A stretch of 64,000 nt of DNA from Lysinibacillus sp. G4S2 (GCF_030348505.1 NZ_JAUCFJ010000002.1:3290001-3354000); one strand, 5' to 3'. Shown: positions 45,379 through 55,023, numbered from the stretch's first letter. Made by a program: numbers and translations. Notes: generated by a model from the letters alone, not told the origin.

Positions 45379-45614
45379 TCCATCCCCCCAATTTTTCATC
45401 CTTTATTATATATATACGACTATTTTTTTCTACAAATTCAACAATTAAATAAAAAAAATACGCCCCCTCAAACAGTCGGCATAAAACTGTCTAAAAAGGC
45501 GTTACATAATAGTAGTAGTATAAGTGCAATAATTATTAAGTTTAACGATCATTCTAAGTTAATCTGACTTTCATAAATTCATTTAAATCAACGTTTAGCT
45601 CGCCTTCATGGATG

Positions 45615-45765
45615 GCTAACGGGGGCTTTCCTTCAATAAGAAAAGGACTTGTGTTTATGATTGAATCTCATATATGCAAGTCCTTTTGTTATGCTTTCTC
45701 AATCACTCCAGTAGCTTAACACAAGACTTTGTAGCTCCCAAGCAATCTGTGTCAATGAATTTAGT
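45615..45765 (+). repeat. Two-hairpin repeat, copy A
   Basis: TTCAATAAGAAAAGGACTTG, then a loop, and CAAGTCCTTTTG form a strong first stem. The following 80 bases match the other copies (TCAATCACTCCAGTAGC, CTGTGTCAATGA) and then diverge. No gene precedes it on the plus strand now. Confidence 0.7.
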
Positions 45766-45859
45766 TATGAAAGGTTCGAGGAGTGTCAAGAAAGGATTTA
45801 TTAAACATAAAAAAGAAAAGATGACTTTTATAGTCACCTTTTCAGTTGTAAGTAGCAAT

Positions 45860-47374
45860 TTAGTTATTGAATATTTGTTCGTAACGGTGGAAGAATGCCA
45901 CTGTGTGCGCTCTTGCTAGAGAATCATTTGGTTTAAACTCTTCATTTGTTTTAGTAGTTGTTAAACCATTATCACGAAGGAATTTAATAGCTTCTGACTG
46001 AGATACAGTCTTACCATAATGCATTGAAGCTAAGATACGAGCGAAGTTACCCCGTGTGATATCCTTACCTGCAATGGCTTGTTTGGATGCTGTGTTTGCA
46101 CCTAGAACTGGTAGAGAGTATTTTGTAGCCAGTTGGTAGTTTACGTCTCCATACCATGAAGTATTAGCTATCGTTGAAGCTAGTTCATCAGGTTTGAAGT
46201 ATCTAAATAATATAGACAGCATTTGGTTTTCTGTTAAGTTTGTGTATGGTTTCAGCAAGTTTTCGTATTTACCTGTTGCAGGGTTTTTCACGTTTGGGTA
46301 TCCACTGATGATACCGATGTTGACTGCCCACTTAAAATCCTCAGCCCAGTATTGGTTTGCATTGTAATCAGCAAACTTTGATACATCAACGTTTCCCGTT
46401 GTTGGCGGTGTTACTGGAGGTGTTGGCGTTGGTGTTGAAGCTGAGTAGTTTAAATAACTTGATGCTACATACCCCTCTGTCCCGTCACTTCTTTTCACAG
46501 GATACCAAACAAAATGGTTTTTCTTCGTTGATACTGCTTCATATTCAAAAGGACCCGTAATGGTAACAATTTCGCCTTTACGTAAAGTACCCATAGAAGG
46601 ACTATCCTTAGTAGGTCTTGTCCTAACTGTTACATTAGTTGTTGCACTAACTTTTTGAGTTGTTTTAAAAAAATATTTTGATTTTGTTAATGGTAAATCA
46701 AAATCATAGTTCATCGCTGAAAATTTAATATTTTCCCTGCTGTTAGAGTCATATTAAAAATGTTCGTGTGTAAAAGGCAGCTCTGTTAAGTCTATTAATT
46801 CCAAATTCTCAATAATTCTGAGAATTCTTTCTTGATAGGCTTTTGCATTTCTTTCACCAGTTGCTTGGACAAATGGACTATTTACTGGCTTAGTACCGTT
46901 ATAAGCCATGATAGCGAAGTACCAATGTTCCAATATATCTCTTTCCCCACCGTTGATGCTAGGCAAATCCTTCCGCTTAAACATATCATCTAGAGTCTTT
47001 ACACCAGCTTGAATATTATAGACAATATCGCTTTTTAGTCTATCTTGATTGTAGCCAGCTTGATTTGTAAGTTGCATAATGCCAATTCCATTATCAGCTG
47101 TCACAATCGCTTCCCCATTAATATCGAAATGACGCCAATTTCCACTTTCACCTTCCGCTATTGCCTTCACAATTTCAGGAGGAACATTATAACTCAGTGC
47201 TGTTTCGGTTAACAAACAGTTCATTGTGGAATTGTCAGGATTGACCTTCGATGCCGCATCATATTTACATGTATTTGCAATATCATTAGCTAATACATTT
47301 TTATCTATATTTATAGTTAGAGAGAGGGCACCTACGACAATAACACTAATCAATGGTTTAAATATCTTTTTCAT
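45860..47374 (-). pseudogene. Wall hydrolase (transglycosylase-SH3-SLH) split by an in-frame stop
   Basis: Two open frames, 46754-47374 and 45860-46714, are in the same frame, separated only by TAA at 46754-46756 and 13 sense codons. Together they give about 505 codons: signal peptide (FKPLISVIVVGALSLTINI), SLT-type transglycosylase (IVKAIAEGESGNWRHF; GIGIMQLTNQAGYN; YFAIMAYNGTKPVN), SH3 domain (NVTVRTRPTKDSPSMGTLRK), Pro/Thr linker, and SLH-type repeats (YWAEDFKWAVNIGIISGYP; ITRGNFARIL; NDSLARAHTVAFF). An intact protein would be wall-anchored and cleave peptidoglycan. The first part could still be made as a 206-residue enzyme. Confidence 0.8.
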
Positions 47375-47845
47375 ATCTGATTATTACACTTCCTTTCATA
47401 TTTTCCAAAGTTAAAAGATTCAGATATATGTTATCATAAACCCAATATTTGAGATAGGGGTAATAGTAAATTTTTCCTCCATTTAACATTTTTGAGCGAT
47501 AAATGATAGCTCCAACATATATTGTTTAATTTTAATTCGGTGAAAAGTTTGTAAATAGTGATTGTTGGATTTTTACTTTTTTGTGAAATAGGTAAGCTTC
47601 CTAAAGTCCATTGAAACAAGCCCAAGCAAAATCTATCAACTCTTACAAGCTCGTTAAATGGCTCTGTAAGCTTGCTATTGTTGTTGTAATCTAACTCAAA
47701 CTTAAAATGGTTTAGACCTAATCGTCTCGCTATGAGTGACGCTCAAACGATTAAGTTGCACAAATCCTACTAATATCAAAAATCCATTAATGCTATCACT
47801 TGCTTCTTCATTTACAATTACATGTAAAGAAGGTGGAAATAGAGA
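47375..47845. other. Non-coding stretch with a repeat fragment
   Basis: No convincing gene. At about 47638-47668, TTACAAGCTCGTTAAATGGC matches the 3' edge of the two-hairpin repeat (copy at 61463), so this is a relic of that family. Confidence 0.4.
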
Positions 47846-48043
47846 ATGGATTTTTTTATAGATAATTCAGTTATAAATAACATGGCAATTCAATTAGCTC
47901 TTATTCTAATAATCATGCTTGTAGCAGGTGTTGCTATAGGGACGGTTTTGAAAATTATTAAAGCCCCACAGTGGGTTTTCAAACCTTTTATTACATTAGC
48001 TATCCTAATTGGAATGTACTTTGCGTTCAATGTCATAACTTAA
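47846..48043 (+). CDS. Small two-helix membrane protein
   Basis: 65 residues, ATG 47846 with AGGTGG upstream. Two hydrophobic helices, AIQLALILIIMLVAGVAIG and KPFITLAILIGMYFAFNVI, are joined by a basic turn (KIIKAPQWV). The family is not recognised; small integral proteins of this type are common in phage and accessory regions. Confidence 0.5.
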   Translation: MDFFIDNSVINNMAIQLALILIIMLVAGVAIGTVLKIIKAPQWVFKPFITLAILIGMYFAFNVIT

Positions 48044-48266
48044 CTTCACAAACCATCAAACGAATGGTCAGCATGGCTTTCATGATGTTCCATTAAGGCG
48101 GTCAAATCTTTTATGGCATTGTGAAAGCCTCATGTGCTGAACTTGCGTATGTGTGGCTTGGCTCTATCTGCTGTCATCCAAGTTCTGAACAGTACTCTTA
48201 GGCGAATCGAGAAATGAACATATGAATAGTTAGTCACTCGATTACGCTGTGCGCTGTTCAATCTCC

Positions 48267-48479
48267 TTAGAAGTAAGCAATTCTACAAACTTCTTCAGGA
48301 ATATGTTTATACAAACAATTGTCCTCAGCTACGAAAATATCATACGAATGGTAATCATGTTCAAACGAACCGCCAAAGTCTGCAATTTCAACTATTCCAA
48401 CCAGTTCATTGCCATTGAATGTGAATAGGACTTTTTCACCCAAATTAAATTTCATTGGGAGTAAATTCTTTTTCGACAT
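48267..48479 (-). CDS. Small hypothetical protein, SH3-like barrel pattern
   Basis: 70 residues from ATG 48479, with AAGGAGG 10 bases upstream. FNLGEKVLFTFNGNELVGIV and SYDIFVAEDNCLYKHIPEEV suggest a small all-beta fold like KOW or SH3-type single domains. Function unknown. It lies among small membrane-protein genes in the phage-like region. Confidence 0.55.
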   Translation of the reverse strand: MSKKNLLPMKFNLGEKVLFTFNGNELVGIVEIADFGGSFEHDYHSYDIFVAEDNCLYKHIPEEVCRIAYF

Positions 48480-48568
48480 ATTAATCACTCCTCCTTATTA
48501 AAAACTTCAACAACCTGAGCGAATTTCATTACTTTCACACCGTTAGCTTAAAGTCCTTTTTGTTTCTT

Positions 48569-48632
48569 CGAATGTTAAATGTGGTACACTTTAACAAACA
48601 ACTGATTGTTCAGTTATTCAATTAACGATGCA
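48569..48632 (+). promoter_or_regulatory. Recurrent promoter with palindromic operator-like site
   Basis: TGTGGTACACT (extended -10 pattern) is followed by ACAACTGATTGTTCAGTTAT, which holds the palindrome AACTGATTGTTCAGTT. The same arrangement is at 61170-61215 before another small membrane-protein gene. Confidence 0.6.
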
Positions 48633-48667
48633 AATAATAAGACAAAGTGATTAAGGAGTTGAAAAAA

Positions 48668-48943
48668 TTGAATGCATTTATGCTAGATGGATGGACACCC
48701 ATATTACTTCTGGGGGCTATATTTCTTGTTGGGATTTACTTCATATCTCGTAAGGTATCACGAAAAACCTTATATACAGTTTCGTTAGTATTTAGCTTCA
48801 TTTGTTTCGGCTTAGTCTTATACAGTATTTTTGTTGTTGGTGGATGGGAAGGTATGGGACTGGGATTCGTTGCGATTAGCGTCCTATTAGGAACATGGAT
48901 AGGTACTATAATTGGAATTTCTAGTAAAAAAATAAATGTGTAA
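48668..48943 (+). CDS. YesK-like small membrane protein
   Basis: 91 residues from TTG 48668, which lies 9 bases after AAGGAG; ATG 48680 is an alternative. Three hydrophobic helices: WTPILLLGAIFLVGIYFISR, YTVSLVFSFICFGLVLYSIF and VAISVLLGTWIGTIIGI, with GGWEGMGLGF between the last two. This matches YesK-type proteins, whose function is not known to me. It is followed by copy C of the two-hairpin repeat. Confidence 0.65.
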   Translation: MNAFMLDGWTPILLLGAIFLVGIYFISRKVSRKTLYTVSLVFSFICFGLVLYSIFVVGGWEGMGLGFVAISVLLGTWIGTIIGISSKKINV

Positions 48944-48952
48944 TTTATACCA

Positions 48953-49140
48953 CAATCGGATGCTTTGGTTTTAATAAGAACAGGACTTGCGTTTATGATT
49001 AAATCCCATATACGCAAGTCCTTTTGCATGCTTCCTCAATCGCTCCCGTAGCTTCATAGATTGCGTGACAGCAACGATTACACAACCTGTGTGAATGATT
49101 TCCCCGCTTCACTCTCAACGCTCACAGGTGTTATAGTCGC
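48953..49140 (+). repeat. Two-hairpin repeat, copy C
   Basis: TTTTAATAAGAACAGGACTT, then GCGTTTATGATTAAATCCCA, then CGCAAGTCCTTTTG: the first stem is AGGACTTGCG / CGCAAGTCCT. The second stem is CTGTGTGA at 49089 with CTCACAG. Sequence between the stems is also shared with copies D and E. Confidence 0.8.
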
Positions 49141-49274
49141 TTTTAACACTTCTCTAAGATTTCGCATTTACCATTTATCTACCAACTTAACCTTCAATAT
49201 GTTATGATTTCTTTATAGATAGAATTTTCAGTCACTTAGGAAACGTGCAGATTTAAATGGAGGTAAGTTGTAAA

Positions 49275-49856
49275 GTGTTAATTAGAAACTATAAAAATGA
49301 AGATGAGCAAGGTTGGTTACGCTGTAGAGTTCTTGCTTTTCTAAATACGGCTTATTATGACAATGTGCTAAATAAAAAAGAAGTCTATGAACACCCTTCC
49401 ATTGAGTTAGTAGCTGAAATAGATGGAATAATTGTTGGTTTAATTGATGTTGAATACGAAGTAGAAGAAGGTACAGTTTGTTCAAGAGGAAATGGTTTAG
49501 GTGGTATGATTTGGCATATAGCTGTACATCCCGATTATGCACGAAAAGGTATAGGTGAAAATTTATTAAAAGTTGCTGAAAAACGAGCGATTGAAATAAG
49601 TCTAAATCGCTTTGAAGCATGGACTCGTGATGATAATTGGGTACAAAAATGGTATAAAAAAATGGAGTTCAATCAAGTCGAATCATATTATCATCTTTAT
49701 TTTGAAGGAAATGAAATGAATAATAGAATCTCAACGAAAGTTTCAAATTTATTTCCTGTTTCGACATTCGCTCATTATGTTGGCAATGATATTGAACAAT
49801 TCAATGATATCACCCGCAAACATCAGTGTGTCTGTTATGAAAAATATTTCAAATAA
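49275..49856 (+). CDS. GNAT-family N-acetyltransferase
   Basis: 193 residues from GTG 49275, which lies 11 bases after GGAGG; the ATG at 49257 has no site before it. The GNAT core is clear: EIDGIIVGLIDVEYE, then MIWHIAVHPDYARKGIGENL with the acetyl-CoA loop (ARKGIGENLL), and FEAWTRDDNWVQKWYKKM. The substrate cannot be read. It is followed by copy D of the two-hairpin repeat. Confidence 0.88.
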   Translation: MLIRNYKNEDEQGWLRCRVLAFLNTAYYDNVLNKKEVYEHPSIELVAEIDGIIVGLIDVEYEVEEGTVCSRGNGLGGMIWHIAVHPDYARKGIGENLLKVAEKRAIEISLNRFEAWTRDDNWVQKWYKKMEFNQVESYYHLYFEGNEMNNRISTKVSNLFPVSTFAHYVGNDIEQFNDITRKHQCVCYEKYFK

Positions 49857-49914
49857 TCGATATAAGAGGGACTATTTTAACATCTCATAATCTATAACAT
49901 TTTTAATACATTCA

Positions 49915-50095
49915 TCAAGATAGGACTTGTGCGTATGAGGACAACTCAATACATACAAGTCCTTTTGCTATGCTCCCTTTAACCTCTCTAAAGCTTCACA
50001 CTTAGCTATATAGCTCCATTTAGACAACCTGTGTAAATATGCTTCCTCTGCTTCAATATCAGCACTCACAGGCTCGTTTTTCTTCTTGAAAAGAT
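49915..50095 (+). repeat. Two-hairpin repeat, copy D
   Basis: ATAGGACTTGTGCGTATGAG, then ACATACAAGTCCTTTTG for the first stem; ACAACCTGTGTAAATATGCT, then CACTCACAGGCTCG for the second. The loop sequences differ from copies C and E while both stems are kept. Confidence 0.8.
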
Positions 50096-50605
50096 TTATA
50101 AAAAAACTATATTTAAAGGTCAATCCAAACAAGGCCTATCATCTTGAAAAGATGCTAATTATCACTTGTAATACAAACCAAACAAAAACCCTGAAGCAAA
50201 GCATCCAGAATAAAAATCATTTATTTCTTACACGCCCATCGCTGCGCTAATGGCTCTCCAGAAAATAAATAAAGGTGTTTTACAATTAAATTTGGCTAAA
50301 TATATTTATGCAGGTGTTACCTTGCAAAACTATGACAGATGGGTTAATGAAACTAATGGCTATATAAAGGAAAGTTAAAAATCAACTTAATCATAAAAAA
50401 CAATCAAGCATAAAACGGTCTATTTCAATATCGAAATCAGTCATAAAAAAAAACACCTCCATGAACGGGATTTTCCCCCTAAATGAATGTGTTTCATAGT
50501 TTAATTCAATTAATTGACATTAGTTATATGAATGCTGTAGTTAGTCGGTATAAATTCTATGAATTCTCTCTAAATAAGTCCTGTAATCCCTTGTGGCTCT
50601 AACGT
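50096..50605 (+). other. Mostly non-coding stretch with a 42-codon relic
   Basis: 50250-50378 reads MALQKINKGVLQLNLAKYIY, then AGVTLQNYDRWVNE, in an open frame without a ribosome binding site; the frame continues upstream as TPIAAL. It looks like the C-terminal end of a lost protein of phage type. A hairpin-like inverted repeat lies at about 50450-50498. Nothing else is recognised. Confidence 0.35.
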
Positions 50606-50671
50606 TTAACTAGCCATCATGTCGATGCGAATCTTGTCTGCAATCATAGCGATAAATTCACTATTTGTCTT
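50606..50671 (-). pseudogene. Orphan 3' end of spo0A
   Basis: The minus strand encodes TNSEFIAMIADKIRIDMMAS and a stop, which matches the very C-terminus of the sporulation regulator Spo0A (TNSEFIAMVADKLRLE in B. subtilis). No Spo0A sequence precedes it. It may be a recombination or integration scar. Confidence 0.6.
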
Positions 50672-50872
50672 AAGGGATAATAAAAAATTAAGATCAGAAT
50701 GTTGATATATATAGGTTTTTGAACACTTTATTTAACTAAAGTTTCATTTATTTATTGGTCTACACTTGTAAATTTATTGGTAGTTAAATTTACTTTCTTC
50801 TATTATATGGTGAAGTGTGAGAAATTGCAAATAAAAAAAGAGGTAATAGCCATTGCCCTACCTCTTCACTCC

Positions 50873-51754
50873 TTAAAATGGTAATGAGTTTACAAATCTT
50901 TCTTTTTGTATATCTTCTAAAATATCTCTAATATAAGATTGAATAGTATATCTCGATAAATCGTTACCAAGAACCCCAATATTTGCAACAACATAGTCGT
51001 TTAAATCAGAAATGTTCGCACTAAGAACATCCTGATGTGAATTAAATTCAAACAATATCTCACTAATTTCTCTTCTTATATGCTGTTCATTTATCTTTAC
51101 AGGTTGAATTTCAGTAGTATTTTTTAGAGAAGATTTCAGCTCGTTAACCATCTTGTTCATATATGTTCCAATATCAGTTTCTCTTTCATCAATCTTTTTC
51201 GGCACCAAATTTCCATATTCCTCAAGATACAAACTCTTGTTAGGATTTTCCTCTTTATATTTTAGCGTACTAATAACCTTATGCCTTAACTTACGTTTAA
51301 ACTCTTCAATTTTCGTATATCTTAAGTCTCTTGGATATTCTAAATGCTGTATGTTCCCTGTATCAAAAATAAATGGAGTTGCGTCATCTTTAATAACTAC
51401 AAAAGGCATATCAAATGCTAACCTCATACCAAACTCAAACATTACATTTGGATTTTTTGCACTAACATCAATAATAACTATTTCATCTGAGTATATATTA
51501 CGAACAATATTACTTTGAATTACTCTAACCTCATCAGAATCACTTACTAATCTAATATCCACTTCATATTCAGCAATATCCTTTAATGCTTCACGAATAA
51601 TCCTTCTTACATCTTCCCAATGATGTTCATTTAGCCCCGCAATTTCAGCAATAGGCATTATTAGCCCTACTTTTATTGCTTTTTTAGTGTCTTGGCTCGA
51701 ATTATTATTTTCAGTTGCTTCATCAGGTTGAACTACTGCTGTCGTTTCACTCAT
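50873..51754 (-). CDS. Nucleoside 2-deoxyribosyltransferase/TIR-like protein
   Basis: 293 residues; ATG 51754 with GAGGAGT upstream. After a disordered N-terminus (1-27), residues 28-165 have a Rossmann-like layout: KVGLIMPIAEIAGLNEHHWE, an acidic helix, IVIIDVSAKNPNVMFEFGMR, then MPFVVIKDDATPF. The DVSAKNPNVMFEFG strand-loop-helix with its Glu is typical of nucleoside deoxyribosyltransferase-like and some TIR-like NAD-cleaving domains. The C-terminal 120 residues are helical. A role in immunity or phage competition is possible, but is inference from fold and place only. Confidence 0.6.
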   Translation of the reverse strand: MSETTAVVQPDEATENNNSSQDTKKAIKVGLIMPIAEIAGLNEHHWEDVRRIIREALKDIAEYEVDIRLVSDSDEVRVIQSNIVRNIYSDEIVIIDVSAKNPNVMFEFGMRLAFDMPFVVIKDDATPFIFDTGNIQHLEYPRDLRYTKIEEFKRKLRHKVISTLKYKEENPNKSLYLEEYGNLVPKKIDERETDIGTYMNKMVNELKSSLKNTTEIQPVKINEQHIRREISEILFEFNSHQDVLSANISDLNDYVVANIGVLGNDLSRYTIQSYIRDILEDIQKERFVNSLPF

Positions 51755-51891
51755 TTAAGACACTCCTCTATCCATTGTTTCATTTCTTATCATTTCCACA
51801 TTTAATTAAACATGAATATTATACCATTTTTTCTGTTCGTGTGAAAATTGATATGGTTTTAATAGAAGAAACTCGATTGGGGTAACATTAT

Positions 51892-52500
51892 CTAATCATC
51901 AAGCAATGGTAGTAACACATTTTCTGACTCAGCCTTTAACTCTATTAGACCAACCTTAACAATCTCAGCGTTAATCACTTTATATGTTCGCCCATGAATT
52001 GCTAGTGTACTATTCACTTGGAAGCCTACTCGGTTCTTAGCGTTATCCTGCACATTGATAACAAGCGTCTTAGTAGCCGTTACAATGGAATCTTCATCCA
52101 CTGTCATTTCCTTATACCTAATCACAGCAGGCTCTGAACGGTCTACAACAGTTTTTTCCTTGTATATAGGTCTACCTAAAGCGTCAGTTCCTACTTTGAT
52201 TTTCACAGTGGTAGTTGGCTCAATGATATAGTTGCAGTATTCCACTAGAGCTTTATATTTAAATCCTCTTTGAGCCACTACATCACCTGTCACAAGATAG
52301 TAACTACCATTAATAGTAAAGTAATCGCCACGCTTGAATTCACTCAAGGAATGGAAGTGAAACGTGCTGTTGGCTGACAGGGTAGCATTTGTCACAAAGC
52401 CATCTACGGTGCTTGGTGTAGCAGTCAACTCATTCTTCATGTAAGGCTCAACAAGCCCCGAGAACGTGTCAACGAGCGCCTGAGCATCAAATAATTCCAT
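51892..52500 (-). CDS. Putative phage head-tail connector or minor structural protein
   Basis: 202 residues from ATG 52500, 8 bases after AGGGAG; a GTG at 52509 lies directly on that site. It is beta-rich with no signal peptide (FKRGDYFTINGSYYLVTGDV, STLAIHGRTYKVINAEIVKV), a pattern like minor structural proteins that follow the portal in phages. It lies next to another connector-sized gene. The assignment rests mainly on position. Confidence 0.5.
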   Translation of the reverse strand: MELFDAQALVDTFSGLVEPYMKNELTATPSTVDGFVTNATLSANSTFHFHSLSEFKRGDYFTINGSYYLVTGDVVAQRGFKYKALVEYCNYIIEPTTTVKIKVGTDALGRPIYKEKTVVDRSEPAVIRYKEMTVDEDSIVTATKTLVINVQDNAKNRVGFQVNSTLAIHGRTYKVINAEIVKVGLIELKAESENVLLPLLDD

Positions 52501-52512
52501 CTGCTTCACTCC

Positions 52513-52845
52513 CTACACGTACAGCATAAAAACATCTGAGTTACTGTTATCAGTTCTCATTGTCCGTACCTTATAAGTTAATTGGTCAATGCGTTTCATT
52601 AGGTTCTCATGGAACTCACTGACCGTCATATCATCAATCTTAATGGCTTTCATTGTTGTCGGATTGTTAGCCACCGATTCGAGCATACTAAGTGCAGTTG
52701 AATAGATTGCCTTTTTGTCTTTCATAGATTGCGGATTATACTCGGCATGAGCATCAAGACCATTTTCAGCAAGATACACAATCAACTCGTTCTGCTCAAG
52801 GTCAATCCCTTTTGTTTCCAACTGCAAGCGTTGTAAATTGTTCAT
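52513..52845 (-). CDS. Putative phage structural/connector protein
   Basis: 110 residues, ATG 52845 with GGAGTG 10 bases upstream. Mostly helical and acidic (YSTALSMLESVANNPTTMKA, SEFHENLMKRIDQLTYKVR), of the size and place of phage head-tail connector gp6-type proteins. No motif identifies it firmly. Two identical palindromes lie upstream at 52940 and 53000. Confidence 0.45.
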   Translation of the reverse strand: MNNLQRLQLETKGIDLEQNELIVYLAENGLDAHAEYNPQSMKDKKAIYSTALSMLESVANNPTTMKAIKIDDMTVSEFHENLMKRIDQLTYKVRTMRTDNSNSDVFMLYV

Positions 52846-52939
52846 TTTTAGTTATCACTCCAATTAATTCTATTTGTATAAATATTCATACACAGCTTCC
52901 CATAAGCTGAATTATGTAAACTAGAAGTAGTTGCTAATA

Positions 52940-53013
52940 GTTGATATATCAACACCATTCGATTTTATCCAAATAATGGTTATACATTTTCTATACATCG
53001 TTGATATATCAAG
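52940..53013. promoter_or_regulatory. Two TTGATATATCAA palindromes 60 bases apart
   Basis: Identical 12-bp perfect palindromes at 52941-52952 and 53001-53012, in the gap between the holin gene and the gene at 52845. They look like operator sites for one dimeric repressor. Confidence 0.55.
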
Positions 53014-53079
53014 GTTTCTTCCGTCTACATATCTGTAAGGCTATTGAAAATACTGCATAAAAAACAGCGATTTTATACA

Positions 53080-53487
53080 TTAATATTTTTGTTGATTTTC
53101 CTCATTTGCTAACTGTAATAGTCGTTCCTTTACCCCTTTAGGCAACGGAACACCTATCCTAGCTAGATTCTCAGTGATAGACAACCCTTCCATGCCGATG
53201 TAGAAGTAAATAGCCATTGTCCTAAAGACAGGCACACCTGACGCTGTTAGTACGTCTAATAGGTTCGCTAAGACTATCACAATCATAATAGTGGTTTTCT
53301 TTAAGAAGCCGACAAAAGCAATCTTTGAGGATAGACGCTTTTGCACAAGTGACACAATTACACCTGTCACAATATCAATGACCATAAACGCAACTAGAAC
53401 AGTCAATGATACATGCCATCCTCCAACAAGGAAGGACAATGATGTTCCTGTCAATGCTAGGATAGTGAATAAACTCATTTTCTCCAT
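53080..53487 (-). CDS. Phage holin family protein (Phage_holin_4 type)
   Basis: 135 residues; ATG 53487 with GGAGGTG upstream. Three to four hydrophobic helices (SLFTILALTGTSLSFLVGGW, VLVAFMVIDIVTGVIVSLV, IMIVIVLANLLDVL) and the motif FRTMAIYFYIGMEGLSITEN close to the end are typical of the toxin-secretion/lysis holin family. It would form pores in the membrane for lysis. No endolysin gene is adjacent, although the broken wall hydrolase lies 6 kb away. Confidence 0.85.
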   Translation of the reverse strand: MEKMSLFTILALTGTSLSFLVGGWHVSLTVLVAFMVIDIVTGVIVSLVQKRLSSKIAFVGFLKKTTIMIVIVLANLLDVLTASGVPVFRTMAIYFYIGMEGLSITENLARIGVPLPKGVKERLLQLANEENQQKY

Positions 53488-53664
53488 TATTTATTCACCT
53501 CCAATACATGTGTAACAGGCGTGAAAAATTGAACATAATCACTCCAACCTCTCACACCTCAAAAATCACCAATTCATACCAAAAATAAAAAGCCTACGTT
53601 CAACCAAAATCCCTATGATTTCAGCAAACAATAGACTTATCTTATATCCCAATGTTATCCATCT

Positions 53665-55008
53665 TTATGATACCTTTTCAGCAAGGTTACTAGAGCCACT
53701 AAAATTACTGTGTTCTTCCTGCTCAAATGGTTTCACATCTTGTATGCGATTCATCTCAAGCGTAACATCATTCACATATGGCGACTGCTCAAGGATTGTT
53801 TCAACACTTAAAGCTCCCATCGAATGTTGCTTACTCATGTTGTCAATAATCTCAGCGTGGTTAGATGGTGTGTTGTATTGGAAATTAAACTCAAGTGTCA
53901 TAAAATCATCTTCTGAAATCTGAACACCTTTGTATCTCAACAGTTCACAAACCTTCTCCCAACGCTCATAGAAGCCCTGTTTTAAGTATGTTTCATTCAG
54001 ACCTGCTTTTGTATCTGCTAGTGAGAACAACAGCTTAATACTAACTTCTGATAAATTGCTAACATCAGTTTTATTCATTGATACAGCAGGTGTTGAACTT
54101 ACATCTAATAAAGCCTGTTGTAGCGTCTTGTAGACTAGTTCAAATGACTTTGAATCTAATTGGTTAGTTACCATTTTGAAATCAGCACCATCATCAAGGT
54201 TCAAGCCCCCTCCAACAATATCAGCAGGCAACGAATCTTTGAGTTGCTGACCAACTGCAACAGGGATAGGATTCATAAACTTATACATGCTGTCAACATA
54301 CTTGGATAACACATCTTCCATGTTATCTAAGATTCCTGTGTAATCATCTAATTCTGAGCGCCCTTCTGTATCACTAAACTCATTATCAGTCTTGTATAGG
54401 ACAGGTAAGCCACTTAAATTTGCGTGTTGAGCAGCGAGTTTTAATTCTCCACCTTCATTTGACCACTCTTGAACTAGCTTATCAGTATAAACCGTGTAAT
54501 AAGCAATTCCATCAAAGACATAATGCTCAATAAAGGCAATCATCTCATTATGATGATTGAACACAGGTGTTCCATCCTCTGCGTCAATAATTTTTGAATC
54601 AATTCTTCCTTTTGCATTAATGAAAAGGTATTCAGCCACCTGACCAAATTTCATCAGCTTGCTTAGGATAATAACATTTTTATCATCAAAGCGACCTAGC
54701 TTATTGACCTTCAAAAACTGCTCAACCATTTTCTCAGCCCCAATGATATTGACACTGTTCTTCAACAGGTATTGCGCTTGGAAGTTCAAAATAGTCTTTG
54801 CCAACTGAATAACAATCTTTCTTGGTTCAATGACCTGACCATTATACTTAAATGAATCACGCTGTAGTATCTTGTGTTGACCATCTAAATACTTTTTCTT
54901 ACTAAACACATCTTGTAAACGCTCTTGGTTGTCATAAGAATTTACTTCCTCTAAAAACCAAGTGGGATTGCCTTTGTGCTTAACCTGTAAATATCTATCT
55001 AAATTCAT
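53665..55008 (-). CDS. Phage portal protein (SPP1 gp6-like)
   Basis: 447 residues, ATG 55008. It matches portal proteins of siphovirus type: ILNFQAQYLLKNSVNIIG near 74, GQVAEYLFINAKGRIDSKII, DDYTGILDNMEDVLSKYVDS, LQQALLDVSSTPAVSMNKTD, then LFSLADTKAGLNETYLKQGF. Portal proteins form the dodecameric DNA channel of the capsid and dock the terminase. It lies directly after the terminase genes with only a small coiled-coil gene between. Confidence 0.85.
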   Translation of the reverse strand: MNLDRYLQVKHKGNPTWFLEEVNSYDNQERLQDVFSKKKYLDGQHKILQRDSFKYNGQVIEPRKIVIQLAKTILNFQAQYLLKNSVNIIGAEKMVEQFLKVNKLGRFDDKNVIILSKLMKFGQVAEYLFINAKGRIDSKIIDAEDGTPVFNHHNEMIAFIEHYVFDGIAYYTVYTDKLVQEWSNEGGELKLAAQHANLSGLPVLYKTDNEFSDTEGRSELDDYTGILDNMEDVLSKYVDSMYKFMNPIPVAVGQQLKDSLPADIVGGGLNLDDGADFKMVTNQLDSKSFELVYKTLQQALLDVSSTPAVSMNKTDVSNLSEVSIKLLFSLADTKAGLNETYLKQGFYERWEKVCELLRYKGVQISEDDFMTLEFNFQYNTPSNHAEIIDNMSKQHSMGALSVETILEQSPYVNDVTLEMNRIQDVKPFEQEEHSNFSGSSNLAEKVS

Positions 55009-55023
55009 ATTGTCATTCCTTTC

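Noticed and set aside
45465..45502. Riboswitch-like leader of the PH-domain gene
   Set aside because: Only one imperfect hairpin (CGCC, ACAGT with ACTGT, GGCG) is present; better read as a weak terminator-like structure.
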